52,769 nucleotides of DNA from a virus. The stretch covers positions 1-52,769 of the IMG/VR virus record IMGVR_UViG_3300020034_000021; one strand, written 5' to 3'. Position numbers and translations under genes: made by a program. The notes under the pieces were generated by a model that worked only from the letters and a program-made list of their open reading frames with translations, was not told the DNA's origin and did not search any database. Each line of letters begins with the position of its first letter. Within the stretch, counting starts at the first letter, position 1. Positions 15,098 through 21,052 of the stretch are shown piece by piece.

Positions 15098-15406
15098 TCA
15101 CACTTCGATATCAAATCTTCGATCAAATCCCATGTCCCATTGTCGAAACAATTCTACCTTGCGACAAGCGCGCTTATCAATCGCTTCGGTATCTAATTCT
15201 AATTTATTCGCAACAAACTCCAATGCTGCAATCACGTCGGCCATTTCTTCCTGCAAGCGGTGACGCAAATTCGTGCCGTCCGGGTGCAACAGTCGGTCGT
15301 CAGTCGTCAATTGCAATTTTGGATACTGCAATAGCTTGCCCACAATTTGAAGCAATTCGCCCGACTCTTCCGTGAGTTTAGAAAGGCCGTTGTTTGTCAT
15401 CGCCAC
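15098..15406 (-). CDS. MazG-like nucleotide pyrophosphohydrolase
   Basis: 102 residues from the GTG at 15406 (AAGGA 8 nt upstream). The all-alpha NTP-pyrophosphatase signature is present: 'LTEESGELLQIVGKLL' (E-x-x-E of the first helix) and 'RLQEEMADVIAALEFVANKL' (E-x-x-D of the second), which coordinate Mg2+. These enzymes hydrolyse (d)NTPs or alarmones; in phages they are thought to relieve nutrient-stress signals or clean nucleotide pools. It overlaps the 3' end of the membrane peptide gene 15378-15554. Confidence 0.83.
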   Translation of the reverse strand: MAMTNNGLSKLTEESGELLQIVGKLLQYPKLQLTTDDRLLHPDGTNLRHRLQEEMADVIAALEFVANKLELDTEAIDKRACRKVELFRQWDMGFDRRFDIEV

Positions 15407-15554
15407 GATAGTATTCCTTTAAAAGTTTCTTCTCTTTGCACACTTCGTTCCAATAAGCAAGGCCGAGTGCGCCGACGCTAGCAACAAATATACCAGCTAT
15501 TAAACAGAACCATTGCCAAAAGTAAGGCTGATTGATGAGTATTTCATCCATCAT
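15378..15554 (-). CDS. 58-aa single-pass membrane protein
   Basis: Begins MMDEILINQPYFWQWFCLIA followed by GIFVASVGALGLAYW, one transmembrane helix, and a basic tail (KEKKLLKEYYRGDDKQRPF). RBS AGAGGATAAAC before the ATG at 15554. It overlaps both neighbours (15544 and 15406). An inner-membrane early protein; superinfection exclusion or host takeover are possible but unproven. Confidence 0.65.
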   Translation of the reverse strand: MMDEILINQPYFWQWFCLIAGIFVASVGALGLAYWNEVCKEKKLLKEYYRGDDKQRPF

Positions 15555-15750
15555 GTTTATCCTCTAGTGATTTTAAAAACCTATCGGCCTTCTCAATTGC
15601 TTTCGCCATGTAATAGTCATTGTCGCGCATGAATACGTCTTCTGACTTCTGACTCATGTAGAAGGCCGACAGGAACTGCGCCGCGACAACTTCGCGCTTC
15701 GTCATGAGCGACGCTAACTTATCAGCATTCGATTTACCCGGTGCCATCAT
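15544..15750 (-). CDS. Small helical early protein
   Basis: 68 residues, helical, beginning with two consecutive ATGs, the first overlapping the previous TGA. Contains 'KREVVAAQFLSAFYMSQKSE' and an acidic-basic C-terminus. Not recognised. Confidence 0.62.
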   Translation of the reverse strand: MMAPGKSNADKLASLMTKREVVAAQFLSAFYMSQKSEDVFMRDNDYYMAKAIEKADRFLKSLEDKHDG

Positions 15751-16175
15751 TTTCCATTCTCCTTCTTCGGTCCCACATTCAGCTTCATATCATTGGCGAC
15801 ATTCTCCTGACCTTCTAACGTGATACGCATGGTCATGGCATTTAAGTCCAATAGCTGCTCTAGCTTACTCGATAACTCCTTATAAAATGGTTGCGAAATA
15901 TCCTTACTCAATACCGCGTGATCGATTTCTTTTAACAAGTGCTGCAAACCGATCATGTTGCGCGCGACCATCTGATAATTGTGTATCGATGCGAGCAATG
16001 TATTGTGGGCATCTGGCAGTACGTCAGTGAGCTTGAACACGTTCACGACTTCCATCGGATGACTTTTAGCGAACAACTTCAATTCGAATGCCACACAGTA
16101 TTCGTTCGCATTGTCTGTCGTCAGACCATGCGTCACCAAATAGCCATGGGTAAATGGATTCTTTAATTCAGTCAT
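15747..16175 (-). CDS. Early protein of unknown function
   Basis: 142 residues, largely helical, with 'AHNTLLASIHNYQMVARNMI' and 'YKELSSKLEQLLDLNAMTMR' segments that could form a small helical bundle. ATGA overlaps at both ends (16172-16175, 15747-15750). Not recognised. Confidence 0.68.
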   Translation of the reverse strand: MTELKNPFTHGYLVTHGLTTDNANEYCVAFELKLFAKSHPMEVVNVFKLTDVLPDAHNTLLASIHNYQMVARNMIGLQHLLKEIDHAVLSKDISQPFYKELSSKLEQLLDLNAMTMRITLEGQENVANDMKLNVGPKKENGK

Positions 16176-16372
16176 TGCGCCATCCTCTTCGTTTCAATCA
16201 AATGGTCAATAAATACCTTTCGTGACAACCACGCTAGTTTTCCGCAATGATCGCACTTCACAAAGTCGCCATATAAATTCCATATTGCATGGTTCATACT
16301 ACATGGTGTCGTATTACGTTCCTGCCAGTAGTGAGTGCACGTCAATTGCTTCCATAGCTGCCACATTTTCAT
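16172..16372 (-). CDS. Small zinc-binding-like protein
   Basis: 66 residues, Trp-rich, with C-x-H near the start (QLTCTHYWQERN) and a CxxC (FVKCDHCGKLAWLS), the spacing of a small zinc ribbon. Overlaps the neighbour starts by 4 bp. Typical of phage zinc-ribbon accessory proteins; partner unknown. Confidence 0.65.
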   Translation of the reverse strand: MKMWQLWKQLTCTHYWQERNTTPCSMNHAIWNLYGDFVKCDHCGKLAWLSRKVFIDHLIETKRMAQ

Positions 16373-16560
16373 ATCGATTCCTTACCTAATGCTTGCCCTA
16401 CTTCAATGCCTTCCTGATAACCAGCTTCATAGCCACGCTGGTGTGCTTCTTCTAGCAAACGTTCTGCGTCTATTAATAAAACATATCTAACGCAATCAGA
16501 TTGTGGTATTCGTGTCATACCATTACGATGATAATACCATACTTGTGTATCAACTATCAC
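16369..16560 (-). CDS. Small early protein of unknown function (GTG start)
   Basis: 63 residues starting at GTG 16560, which overlaps the preceding TGA (GTGA). Contains a charged helix with Gly pairs ('EEAHQRGYEAGYQEGIEVGQ'), the kind of E/G/Y helix seen in phage and secretion adaptor proteins. Not recognised. Confidence 0.62.
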   Translation of the reverse strand: MIVDTQVWYYHRNGMTRIPQSDCVRYVLLIDAERLLEEAHQRGYEAGYQEGIEVGQALGKESI

Positions 16561-16658
16561 GGTACTTCTTCCTTCGGCATCGATTGATTAGCGAGTTCCC
16601 ACAATTCAGTAACGCGGCATGGACCGCACTGTTTGGTTACGAATTGATCCACCTTCAT
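16557..16658 (-). CDS. 33-aa CGPC-containing peptide
   Basis: MKVDQFVTKQCGPCRVTELW then ELANQSMPKEEVP. The C-G-P-C pair looks like a thioredoxin-type or zinc-knuckle turn, but the peptide is far too short for a thioredoxin fold. Its stop overlaps the GTG of the next gene. No good RBS, and its 5' part overlaps the 48-aa frame 16606-16752 by 53 nt; a frameshift joining the two is possible. Confidence 0.5.
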   Translation of the reverse strand: MKVDQFVTKQCGPCRVTELWELANQSMPKEEVP

Positions 16659-16752
16659 GCCGGCATACAAAGACGTTGTGCTGGCAACTACAAGGCATGT
16701 TTTTCAATGTAATGTACATCTGTTGAGCGGCTATGCGTTGTGCTGGCGTCAT
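16606..16752 (-). CDS. 48-aa Cys-rich peptide
   Basis: Starts at ATG 16752 on the stop of the 21-aa acidic gene (ATGA), with GAGGA 10 nt upstream. MTPAQRIAAQQMYITLKN is followed by PCSCQHNVFVCRH, a Cys/His cluster. It ends inside the CGPC-peptide gene in another frame. Either both are translated separately, or ribosomes shift frame to make one zinc-binding protein. Confidence 0.45.
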   Translation of the reverse strand: MTPAQRIAAQQMYITLKNMPCSCQHNVFVCRHEGGSIRNQTVRSMPRY

Positions 16753-16814
16753 GGTTCGCAATCCTCAAAAGGATCATAGTCGTCATCGAAGATGGTGTAA
16801 GCGTCGTCAATCAT
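16749..16814 (-). CDS. 21-aa highly acidic peptide
   Basis: MIDDAYTIFDDDYDPFEDCE plus P: nine acidic residues and several aromatics. RBS GGAG, 7-8 nt before ATG 16814, lies in the last codons of the winged-helix gene, and the TGA overlaps the next ATG. The composition suggests a DNA-mimic or an adaptor peptide such as a small host-enzyme inhibitor; this is only an inference. Confidence 0.5.
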   Translation of the reverse strand: MIDDAYTIFDDDYDPFEDCEP

Positions 16815-16818
16815 TCGA

Positions 16819-17034
16819 TCACTCCGCAATGTAGTATCGAACGCTAATCGGTGTGCTGAGTTTGTTAAAATCTTGAGTGACGACGCGACGAATCAACCCG
16901 GCGTTTTCCATTCGGCCAAGGTAAATATAAATCTGTGCCTGCCATATACCGGTGACGTTGGATAATTCAAATCCGCGCATTCCCGGCTCACGTTGCAGGC
17001 ACCATAGAATTGCTTTTTGCTTTCGTTCGTTCAT
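16819..17034 (-). CDS. Winged-helix DNA-binding protein
   Basis: 71 residues from ATG 17034 (ATGA overlap with the gene upstream); the longer open frame to 17175 is overlap with that gene. Reads as a minimal winged helix: 'KQKAILWCLQREPGMRGFEL', recognition helix 'SNVTGIWQAQIYIYLGRMEN', wing 'GLIRRVVTQDFNKLSTPISV'. This is the PadR/MarR-like layout without a dimerisation domain. Likely a transcription regulator of early genes. Confidence 0.7.
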   Translation of the reverse strand: MNERKQKAILWCLQREPGMRGFELSNVTGIWQAQIYIYLGRMENAGLIRRVVTQDFNKLSTPISVRYYIAE

Positions 17035-17366
17035 GAGAGTGACCCTATAATTTCGTTCAATACCGCCTTCGTGCGCTGTAGCTTGTGACGCAGGATTTGA
17101 TTCATGGAGTTGAGGCAGTAGGGGCATTCGATGGTCGAATACGCTTCGCGGTAGTAGCGATGCCCGCGCTTGCACGTCATTGGGATTGCCAACTTCATGA
17201 CGCCACTAACCTCTTTTGACTTTATCTTCAATTCTACTGTCGGCCTTCGTGCATCCTGAGCTTGGCAATATTGGTTAGGAGCAAGACTAAGATTATCACA
17301 CACTGCGCCGACACAATCGCAAGGTTTCCGAACGTCAAGCGGAGCTAATGGTATGGTGTCGTTCAT
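17031..17366 (-). CDS. Cys-rich protein with zinc ribbon
   Basis: 111 residues from ATG 17366, supported by GGAG 4-5 nt upstream; an internal start at 17201 is possible. N-terminal CxC and Cys cluster (KPCDCVGAVCDNL) and a clear ribbon in the second half: 'MTCKRGHRYYREAYSTIECP' plus YC, i.e. C-x3-H ... C-x2-C. Helical basic C-terminus. Probable nucleic-acid or protein-binding adaptor. Confidence 0.62.
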   Translation of the reverse strand: MNDTIPLAPLDVRKPCDCVGAVCDNLSLAPNQYCQAQDARRPTVELKIKSKEVSGVMKLAIPMTCKRGHRYYREAYSTIECPYCLNSMNQILRHKLQRTKAVLNEIIGSLS

Positions 17367-17542
17367 TTTATCTCCAGTCGCTTCAGGATCTTGACGGCAT
17401 GAATAACCATGTCTTCGCGATAGCGCAGTAGATCGGCATATGCCGCTGCGTGATCGTCTTTCCATGTTGACTTAGCCATACCCTTGTCAAGAATGTTGTT
17501 GACGACAGCGCGAGCTATTAGACCGGCTTGTTCCTGCGTCAT
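17363..17542 (-). CDS. 59-aa helical early protein
   Basis: MTQEQAGLIARAVVNNILDK with ATGA overlaps at both ends (17539-17542 and 17363-17366), then 'AAAYADLLRYREDMVIHAVK'. All-alpha. Not recognised, but the double coupling makes translation likely. Confidence 0.6.
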   Translation of the reverse strand: MTQEQAGLIARAVVNNILDKGMAKSTWKDDHAAAYADLLRYREDMVIHAVKILKRLEIK

Positions 17543-17736
17543 AGCGTTATACCTTGCTTAAGCATGGATTGCGACACCATGTTAAACGCCTCGCGCTTGC
17601 CACAATACGAACAGATCAGCGTCTTATTGTCGTGACGTGACAATGACACACCGGGCTTGCCGTATTTGTTCGGTATATACGTCATACAGTCGATATACGC
17701 GCACTTGACTTTCTTCGGATCTTTATGCATTTTCAT
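17539..17736 (-). CDS. 65-aa zinc-finger-like protein
   Basis: Start ATG 17736 chosen because GGAGGA stands 9 nt upstream and the upstream gene's TAA overlaps it (TAATG). Two Cys pairs, 'VKCAYIDCMTYIPNKYGK' and 'LICSYCGKREAFN', make a four-Cys zinc site. Basic. Function unknown. Confidence 0.63.
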   Translation of the reverse strand: MKMHKDPKKVKCAYIDCMTYIPNKYGKPGVSLSRHDNKTLICSYCGKREAFNMVSQSMLKQGITL

Positions 17737-17918
17737 TACTTGCATTCCTCCAGTGTGACCGTCAGTAATTCGCCTAACTGATCTTTGTCCAGACTTAACA
17801 TAATGCGTTCCAACATAGTGGCGCGCGGTATGACGTTGACTTCGATACAGTTATCTAATTGTACCTCATGATAGACTTGTTCGTCAAGACGTTTTCTAGC
17901 TGCGATGAAGTCAATCAT
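17736..17918 (-). CDS. Small early protein of unknown function
   Basis: 60 residues, starts MIDFIAARKRLDEQVYHEVQ, helical ends with a beta-like 'NCIEVNVIPRATMLERIML' middle. ATGA overlap at 17915-17918. Not recognised. Confidence 0.6.
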   Translation of the reverse strand: MIDFIAARKRLDEQVYHEVQLDNCIEVNVIPRATMLERIMLSLDKDQLGELLTVTLEECK

Positions 17919-18127
17919 ACGTCACTCGGGCCGTGTATGGCGTAGAATTCGTCGCGCACAATGTCAAGCGCTTTATCAGTGTCATCATTGTCAAGCAATG
18001 TCTTGAGTTGACCTATCATGCGCTCGTGCGCATACTGCTTGTTACGATAGTATTCGATCAGGTCTTTCTGATCTTTCATAGCGCGCTTCGCTACTTCTAA
18101 AACAGCCTTGCCATATGCGTTTGCCAT
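17915..18127 (-). CDS. Small helical early protein, first gene after promoter P6
   Basis: 70 residues, helical, charged (MANAYGKAVLEVAKRAMKDQ). RBS GGAG ~10 nt before the ATG at 18127; the promoter at 18158-18186 starts transcription ~24 nt upstream. Not recognised. Confidence 0.62.
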   Translation of the reverse strand: MANAYGKAVLEVAKRAMKDQKDLIEYYRNKQYAHERMIGQLKTLLDNDDTDKALDIVRDEFYAIHGPSDV

Positions 18128-18157
18128 CTCGTGTCACTCCGTTGTTTCAATACCTGT

Positions 18158-18186
18158 AATGTACTACCTATAACGGCACAAGTCAA
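18158..18186 (-). promoter_or_regulatory. Promoter P6, leftward early
   Basis: Minus strand TTGACT (18181-18186), 17-nt spacer, TACATT (18158-18163). The spacer holds GCCGTTATAG, followed by GTAGTA, matching the GTCGTTATAG-ATAGTA stretch of the rightward promoter at 21522-21550. A short leftward frame (42 aa from 18225) overlaps it and is not supported. Confidence 0.7.
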
Positions 18187-18245
18187 TACATCTTTAGGAA
18201 GTGTGTCACATTCCATAAAACTCATTTGGTTCTTTCGGTTTGCCG

Positions 18246-18461
18246 TCACATTTCTCCATAAGGTTCAGGCAGTGAGCCGTCATTCAAAGATACACGCTTG
18301 ACGATATGGCATATGCCGTCGATGGTGTACAACGCCATTTCATCCTGATTGAGCATCGGCACGGCAATCAACGGCGGAATGTACAGTCTTGACTTCGGTA
18401 CGTTGTGATCAATATGACGTTGACGTTCAACGCCATCAATAATGACGGTCATGGTAGCCAT
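18246..18461 (-). CDS. Small early protein of unknown function
   Basis: 71 residues starting at 18461 with AGAGG 8 nt upstream. Beta-rich with aliphatic stretches ('SRLYIPPLIAVPMLNQDEMA' then 'LYTIDGICHIVKRV'). The 118 bp beyond it up to 18127 contain promoter P6. Not recognised. Confidence 0.62.
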   Translation of the reverse strand: MATMTVIIDGVERQRHIDHNVPKSRLYIPPLIAVPMLNQDEMALYTIDGICHIVKRVSLNDGSLPEPYGEM

Positions 18462-18464
18462 AGG

Positions 18465-18758
18465 TTAATCCTCTAGTACATCTGGGACCATTCGGTCAAT
18501 TTCTTTCATGTCCTTTTCAATGCGTTTAAATGCCTTGTCAAGTGTTTTCTTGATCTCTTTGTCAATCGGTTCCTGCATCATCTCTCTTATATCATGCTGC
18601 CCACCGATCTCGCTACGCTTATTGAAATCCTTGTCTAGCGCTTTCTCAGCTCTGCGACAAGCCGCGCGAGCTTTGTCCCATGCTCGCGTTGCTCGCAAAA
18701 GGTCTGCTTCCTTACGCACGAGCTTGTCGCGTAGAATGACGTATCGTTCAGGTGTCAT
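18465..18758 (-). CDS. Charged coiled-coil early protein
   Basis: 97 residues from ATG 18758 (GGGAG 9 nt upstream; the longer frame starts with TTG). Highly charged helices: 'LLRATRAWDKARAACRRAEK', later 'KKTLDKAFKRIEKDMKEIDR'. Probably an elongated coiled coil. Function unknown. Confidence 0.63.
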   Translation of the reverse strand: MTPERYVILRDKLVRKEADLLRATRAWDKARAACRRAEKALDKDFNKRSEIGGQHDIREMMQEPIDKEIKKTLDKAFKRIEKDMKEIDRMVPDVLED

Positions 18759-18788
18759 TATGTTAACTCCCAATGTGACATAACGTAA

Positions 18789-19028
18789 TTACATAACTAC
18801 GTCAAATTTCAGTACCGCTGTGTCCTGTGGTACTTCATACCGCAGATCGGCACCGGCAGTAATCATAATGTACTCAGGTTCGCAACTGAATGCATGGATG
18901 CGCAGATTACTTTGCTTTGTTATGCCGCCTTCCATACGACAGCGCTTCACAGCGTCACGTATAGTATTGGCTTTGCCATAGCTACCATTGGTCAGTGATA
19001 CCGCGAGAAACGCTTTAGCTTCGCTCAT
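18789..19028 (-). CDS. Early protein of unknown function, first gene after promoter P5
   Basis: 79 residues from ATG 19028 with AGGAG 7 nt upstream; the frame extending to 19052 has no RBS. Alternating alpha/beta: 'AKAFLAVSLTNGSYGKANTI' and a strand-rich C-terminus. Preceded by a ~90-nt folded leader (19053-19109) and promoter P5. Confidence 0.63.
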   Translation of the reverse strand: MSEAKAFLAVSLTNGSYGKANTIRDAVKRCRMEGGITKQSNLRIHAFSCEPEYIMITAGADLRYEVPQDTAVLKFDVVM

Positions 19029-19052
19029 GTTGTCTCCTAGTTGTGTATCCAT

Positions 19053-19109
19053 ACCGGTTACCGTGTCCGGTGCTACCCATTTAACGCCTGTTGTTACGGC
19101 GTTGGTAGC
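19053..19109 (-). promoter_or_regulatory. Folded 5' leader between promoter P5 and its gene
   Basis: On the minus strand the leader can form GCTACC/GGTAGC (19104-19109 with 19072-19077) stacked directly on AACGCC/GGCGTT (19098-19103 with 19083-19088) with a 9-nt loop, then a second hairpin ACCGG/CCGGT (19067-19071 with 19053-19057) ending ~25 nt before the ATG at 19028. Two adjacent stems make a continuous 12-bp helix with a 5-nt bulge. Possible cis-regulatory RNA. Confidence 0.5.
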
Positions 19110-19124
19110 GGAAATCTAGTTCGG

Positions 19125-19153
19125 AGTATAACAGCGCCAACGCTACTTGTCAA
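19125..19153 (-). promoter_or_regulatory. Promoter P5, leftward early, near consensus
   Basis: Minus strand TTGACA (19148-19153), 17-nt spacer, TATACT (19125-19130). The -10 is embedded in CGCTGTTATAC then TCCGAACTAG, closely matching CGCTGTTATAC then CCGATACTAG of the promoter at 22020-22061. The strongest sigma70-like promoter in the window. The -35 overlaps the last codons of gene 19143-19367. Confidence 0.85.
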
Positions 19154-19367
19154 CTCCTGTAGCATCAATTAAGCGCGCATTCTTAACTTCATACGGCATG
19201 CAGTTAACCTTGTCACCAACCTGCCATGAGGAACGTTCCTCTAACATGACAATAGTTAGCCCACCTGTGCGCGGCGACTTCGCTATGACCTTGCCGCGCA
19301 GTCCTACGATGACACCACCGGTAAACACAACTTCATCGCCTATCACAATCACAAATGGATTTTTCAT
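19143..19367 (-). CDS. KOW-like beta-barrel early protein
   Basis: 74 residues: 'VIGDEVVFTGGVIVGLRGKV' and 'GLTIVMLEERSSWQVGDKVN'. The pattern G-D-x-V-x-(V/F)-x-G-x-x-x-G-x-x-G-x-V resembles a KOW motif, the RNA/protein-binding strand-loop of NusG and ribosomal proteins. A NusG-like role in processive antitermination is an attractive guess but untested; a generic SH3-like barrel is the alternative. Confidence 0.6.
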   Translation of the reverse strand: MKNPFVIVIGDEVVFTGGVIVGLRGKVIAKSPRTGGLTIVMLEERSSWQVGDKVNCMPYEVKNARLIDATGVDK

Positions 19368-19633
19368 TTTCCTTCCCCTTCCTCTACGATAAGCACGTTC
19401 GCCAGCGCGTTGTTAAAGATCAGCTTGAGGCGTTCTATCTGCACGTCTCGGTCGTTCGTCTTAAGTCCGGTCATTGCCTTGGCCAGCTTCAGGCAATTGA
19501 CGCCGCGCGATACGCGCATGCCGGTCTTTTCAAGCTTCAAACCGCTAATGAGTACCTTGATCCGGTAGGCTTCAATTGCCTGCGGACCTTCGACCGATCT
19601 AAGCTGGCCATTGTCGTTCGTGATGATATCCAT
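19364..19633 (-). CDS. Early protein of unknown function
   Basis: 89 residues, starts MDIITNDNGQLRSVEGPQAI with GAGGG ~7 nt upstream. Alpha/beta with 'VNCLKLAKAMTGLKTNDRDV'. ATGA overlap with the KOW-like gene (19364-19367). Not recognised. Confidence 0.63.
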   Translation of the reverse strand: MDIITNDNGQLRSVEGPQAIEAYRIKVLISGLKLEKTGMRVSRGVNCLKLAKAMTGLKTNDRDVQIERLKLIFNNALANVLIVEEGEGK

Positions 19634-19636
19634 GAT

Positions 19637-19816
19637 TTAACCCTCGTCTGCGTTATCGTCAATTTCCGATTCACAAGCGCCACAAGGCGCGTCGAACATA
19701 CCGTTAGACGTTACTTCGCCGGGATGACGCGGACAACCGCGAATCAGCTCACAACCGCGCATCGCCCAAAAGGCTTCATCCTGTGCGGCGTTATAATCTT
19801 CCTGAGTCATGAACAT
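19637..19816 (-). CDS. 59-aa Cys-containing protein, first gene after promoter P7
   Basis: Start ATG 19816 with GGAG 8 nt upstream. MFMTQEDYNAAQDEAFWAMR then 'GCELIRGCPRHPGEV' and 'DAPCGACESEIDDNADEG'. Cys at four positions with C-x-x-C and C-x6-C spacing would bind one zinc. Acidic C-terminus. Confidence 0.65.
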   Translation of the reverse strand: MFMTQEDYNAAQDEAFWAMRGCELIRGCPRHPGEVTSNGMFDAPCGACESEIDDNADEG

Positions 19817-19848
19817 TTCGCTTTCTCCAATTCGTTTACTGAGTACAT

Positions 19849-19878
19849 AGTATAACGGCGTCGAACGTCAGAAGTAAA
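19849..19878 (-). promoter_or_regulatory. Promoter P7, leftward early
   Basis: Minus strand TTTACT (19873-19878), 18-nt spacer, TATACT (19849-19854). Its upstream half AAATAACGCTTTACTTCT matches AAATAGCACTTTACTTCT of promoter P4 at 20514-20542, showing a common origin. RBS and ATG of the 59-aa gene follow at the right distance. Confidence 0.75.
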
Positions 19879-19889
19879 GCGTTATTTCG

Positions 19890-19909
19890 ATTTATTTTCA
19901 GAAATAAAT
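19890..19909. promoter_or_regulatory. Inverted repeat upstream of promoter P7
   Basis: ATTTATTT-TCAG-AAATAAAT, 8-bp perfect arms, 11 bp upstream of the P7 -35. Candidate operator. Three TTATGTC motifs follow at 19920, 19938 and 19984, and a TCAGCG-TTT-CGCTGA hairpin at 19946-19960. Confidence 0.5.
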
Positions 19910-19985
19910 ACATACCGCATTATGTCTTACTTGTCGATTATGTCATCAGCGTTTCGCTGAACGTCATACATTATATCACTACGTT

Positions 19986-20237
19986 ATGTCAAATTGCCGC
20001 CAAAGTAAGACAAAGCCTACGCACACCAGACGCAATAGGAAGCCACAGGCGACGCGATCTTCGACCCGGACCCGCTATAAGGGTCTCAGGCCAAGCGACG
20101 CGCCTTGGCCTATGCCGTTTCGTCTAACTGCCATTCCCGGTCAACATCAAAAACCACGTCCACGTTCCAATCGCGACCGCCAGCCATTCGAGCGGGCACC
20201 GACTGATGAACTTATTGATGACGTTCATGACTTGTGA
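19986..20237 (+). CDS. Uncertain 83-aa basic protein, or a structured RNA
   Basis: The only long frame on the rightward strand inside the left early region. The product is Arg/Lys/Pro-rich (SKTKPTHTRRNRKPQATRSS) with an acidic end (TDELIDDVHDL). There is no Shine-Dalgarno and no clear promoter, and the 3' end overlaps the convergent gene by 13 bp. The DNA folds instead into two back-to-back hairpins: GACCC-GCTATAA-GGGTC at 20069-20085 and AGGCCAAG-CGACGCGC-CTTGGCCT at 20088-20111. I cannot decide between gene and RNA. Confidence 0.3.
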   Translation: MSNCRQSKTKPTHTRRNRKPQATRSSTRTRYKGLRPSDAPWPMPFRLTAIPGQHQKPRPRSNRDRQPFERAPTDELIDDVHDL

Positions 20238-20476
20238 TTCACGTAGCTATAAATATAAGGACAAACTATTTTCGCGGCAGACATGATTGCAGCCTTGCGC
20301 TTTGATTGCGCCAACGTTCGACCGTCAAGCGTATTGATTAACCACATATCATGCTTTGTCTTAACGACATAAGCGAAGGTATAGCGACCATCTCTGCCCA
20401 CATGTTCAACAGCAACCCGGTTTGGCATGCTGCGATTCGGGATCAATTCTACTGCGACTTCTACTAATGTATTCAT
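20225..20476 (-). CDS. First gene of the leftward early operon, unknown function
   Basis: 83 residues from ATG 20476 (GAGGA 9 nt upstream; the ATG at 20485 touches the RBS). Beta-rich: 'EVAVELIPNRSMPNRVAVEH' then 'GRYTFAYVVKTKHDMWLINT' and a basic helix. TSS from promoter P4 would be ~30 nt upstream, making this one of the first phage proteins made. Not recognised. Confidence 0.65.
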   Translation of the reverse strand: MNTLVEVAVELIPNRSMPNRVAVEHVGRDGRYTFAYVVKTKHDMWLINTLDGRTLAQSKRKAAIMSAAKIVCPYIYSYVNHKS

Positions 20477-20513
20477 TGCCGTCATTCCTCTGTTGTGTTG
20501 CTCCAATGAATTA

Positions 20514-20567
20514 AGTATCGGCCAATAACAGCGAGAAGTAAAGTGCTATTTACGTGACGAACGTCAC
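20514..20567 (-). promoter_or_regulatory. Promoter P4 with palindromic upstream site
   Basis: Minus strand TTTACT (20537-20542), 17-nt spacer, GATACT (20514-20519). The spacer contains TCGCTGTTAT. Directly upstream lies the inverted repeat GTGACG-AA-CGTCAC (20554-20567). CGGCCAATAA (20519-20528) is repeated at the divergent rightward promoter (20975-20984). Probably the main leftward early promoter with its operator. Confidence 0.75.
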
Positions 20568-20956
20568 AAATAACACCACCACTATTTTAAAGCTCAATTA
20601 GTAGGCCAGCCAATTCGATGCAAGTCTCTGATCTTGACTCTTTTTCTTATATAAATAGTATATATAGTATAGTAGTAGTATGAGAGAGAGAGAAATTTAT
20701 ATATAGCGTCGACGCATTTATAAGTGACGTTCATGACGTCGTGAAGCGTAGGGAATTTACTCTCTTTTTGGTAGTAATCTCTAGGAAATCTACTATTTCG
20801 ACTTATGCTTAGTAATCAATGAGTTACCCATACTATTTTGGTAGAAATAGTATTTTAAGGTAGATTTTATAAGAAATTTGTTAAGTTATGTCAAGAAAAA
20901 GGAGTCATATTAACGTCATTTGTAAACGTCATTTGTACATCAGGAGACAAAATAAG
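20568..20956. other. Non-coding AT-rich control region, candidate replication origin
   Basis: About 390 bp without a supportable gene between the divergent early operons. It contains a very AT-rich stretch with TATA/TAGTA repeats (20645-20681, 20694-20705), a GA dinucleotide run (20682-20693), an inverted repeat TACTATTT-TGGTAG-AAATAGTA (20831-20852), a GAGTTACCC site at 20821 and a doubled ACGTCATTTGTA at ~20916-20940. The composition resembles a DNA-unwinding element; origin function is inferred. Confidence 0.45.
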
Positions 20957-20996
20957 CTAAAGTTCTATTGACAACGGCCAATAAAGCATTTACAGT
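20957..20996 (+). promoter_or_regulatory. Promoter P0, first rightward promoter
   Basis: CTAAAG (20957-20962), 5 nt, TTGACA (20968-20973), 17-nt spacer, TACAGT (20991-20996). The same CTAAAG-5-TTG-17 geometry is found at 21511 and 22723. The spacer carries CGGCCAATAA shared with the divergent promoter P4. Confidence 0.78.
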
Positions 20997-21018
20997 CTAC
21001 TTACTGAACGACACAAGC

Positions 21019-21052
21019 CTGTAGCGCCTTAGATACAAACCTGTAGCGCCTT
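21019..21052. repeat. 12-bp direct repeat in the leader of the first rightward gene
   Basis: CTGTAGCGCCTT at 21019-21030 and again at 21041-21052, a 22-bp period (about two helical turns), between promoter P0 and the gene at 21084. Suits a dimeric protein binding one DNA face or a leader regulatory site. Confidence 0.65.

Noticed and set aside
16557-16658. Thioredoxin or glutaredoxin
   Set aside because: CGPC is present, but 33 residues cannot form the fold.
17035-17175. Extended N-terminus of the winged-helix gene
   Set aside because: The ATG at 17034 overlaps the upstream stop and the winged-helix domain begins there; the extension is shadow sequence.
18100-18225. 42-aa leftward frame from ATG 18225
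   Set aside because: Poor RBS, and it runs through promoter P6 into the next gene in another phase.
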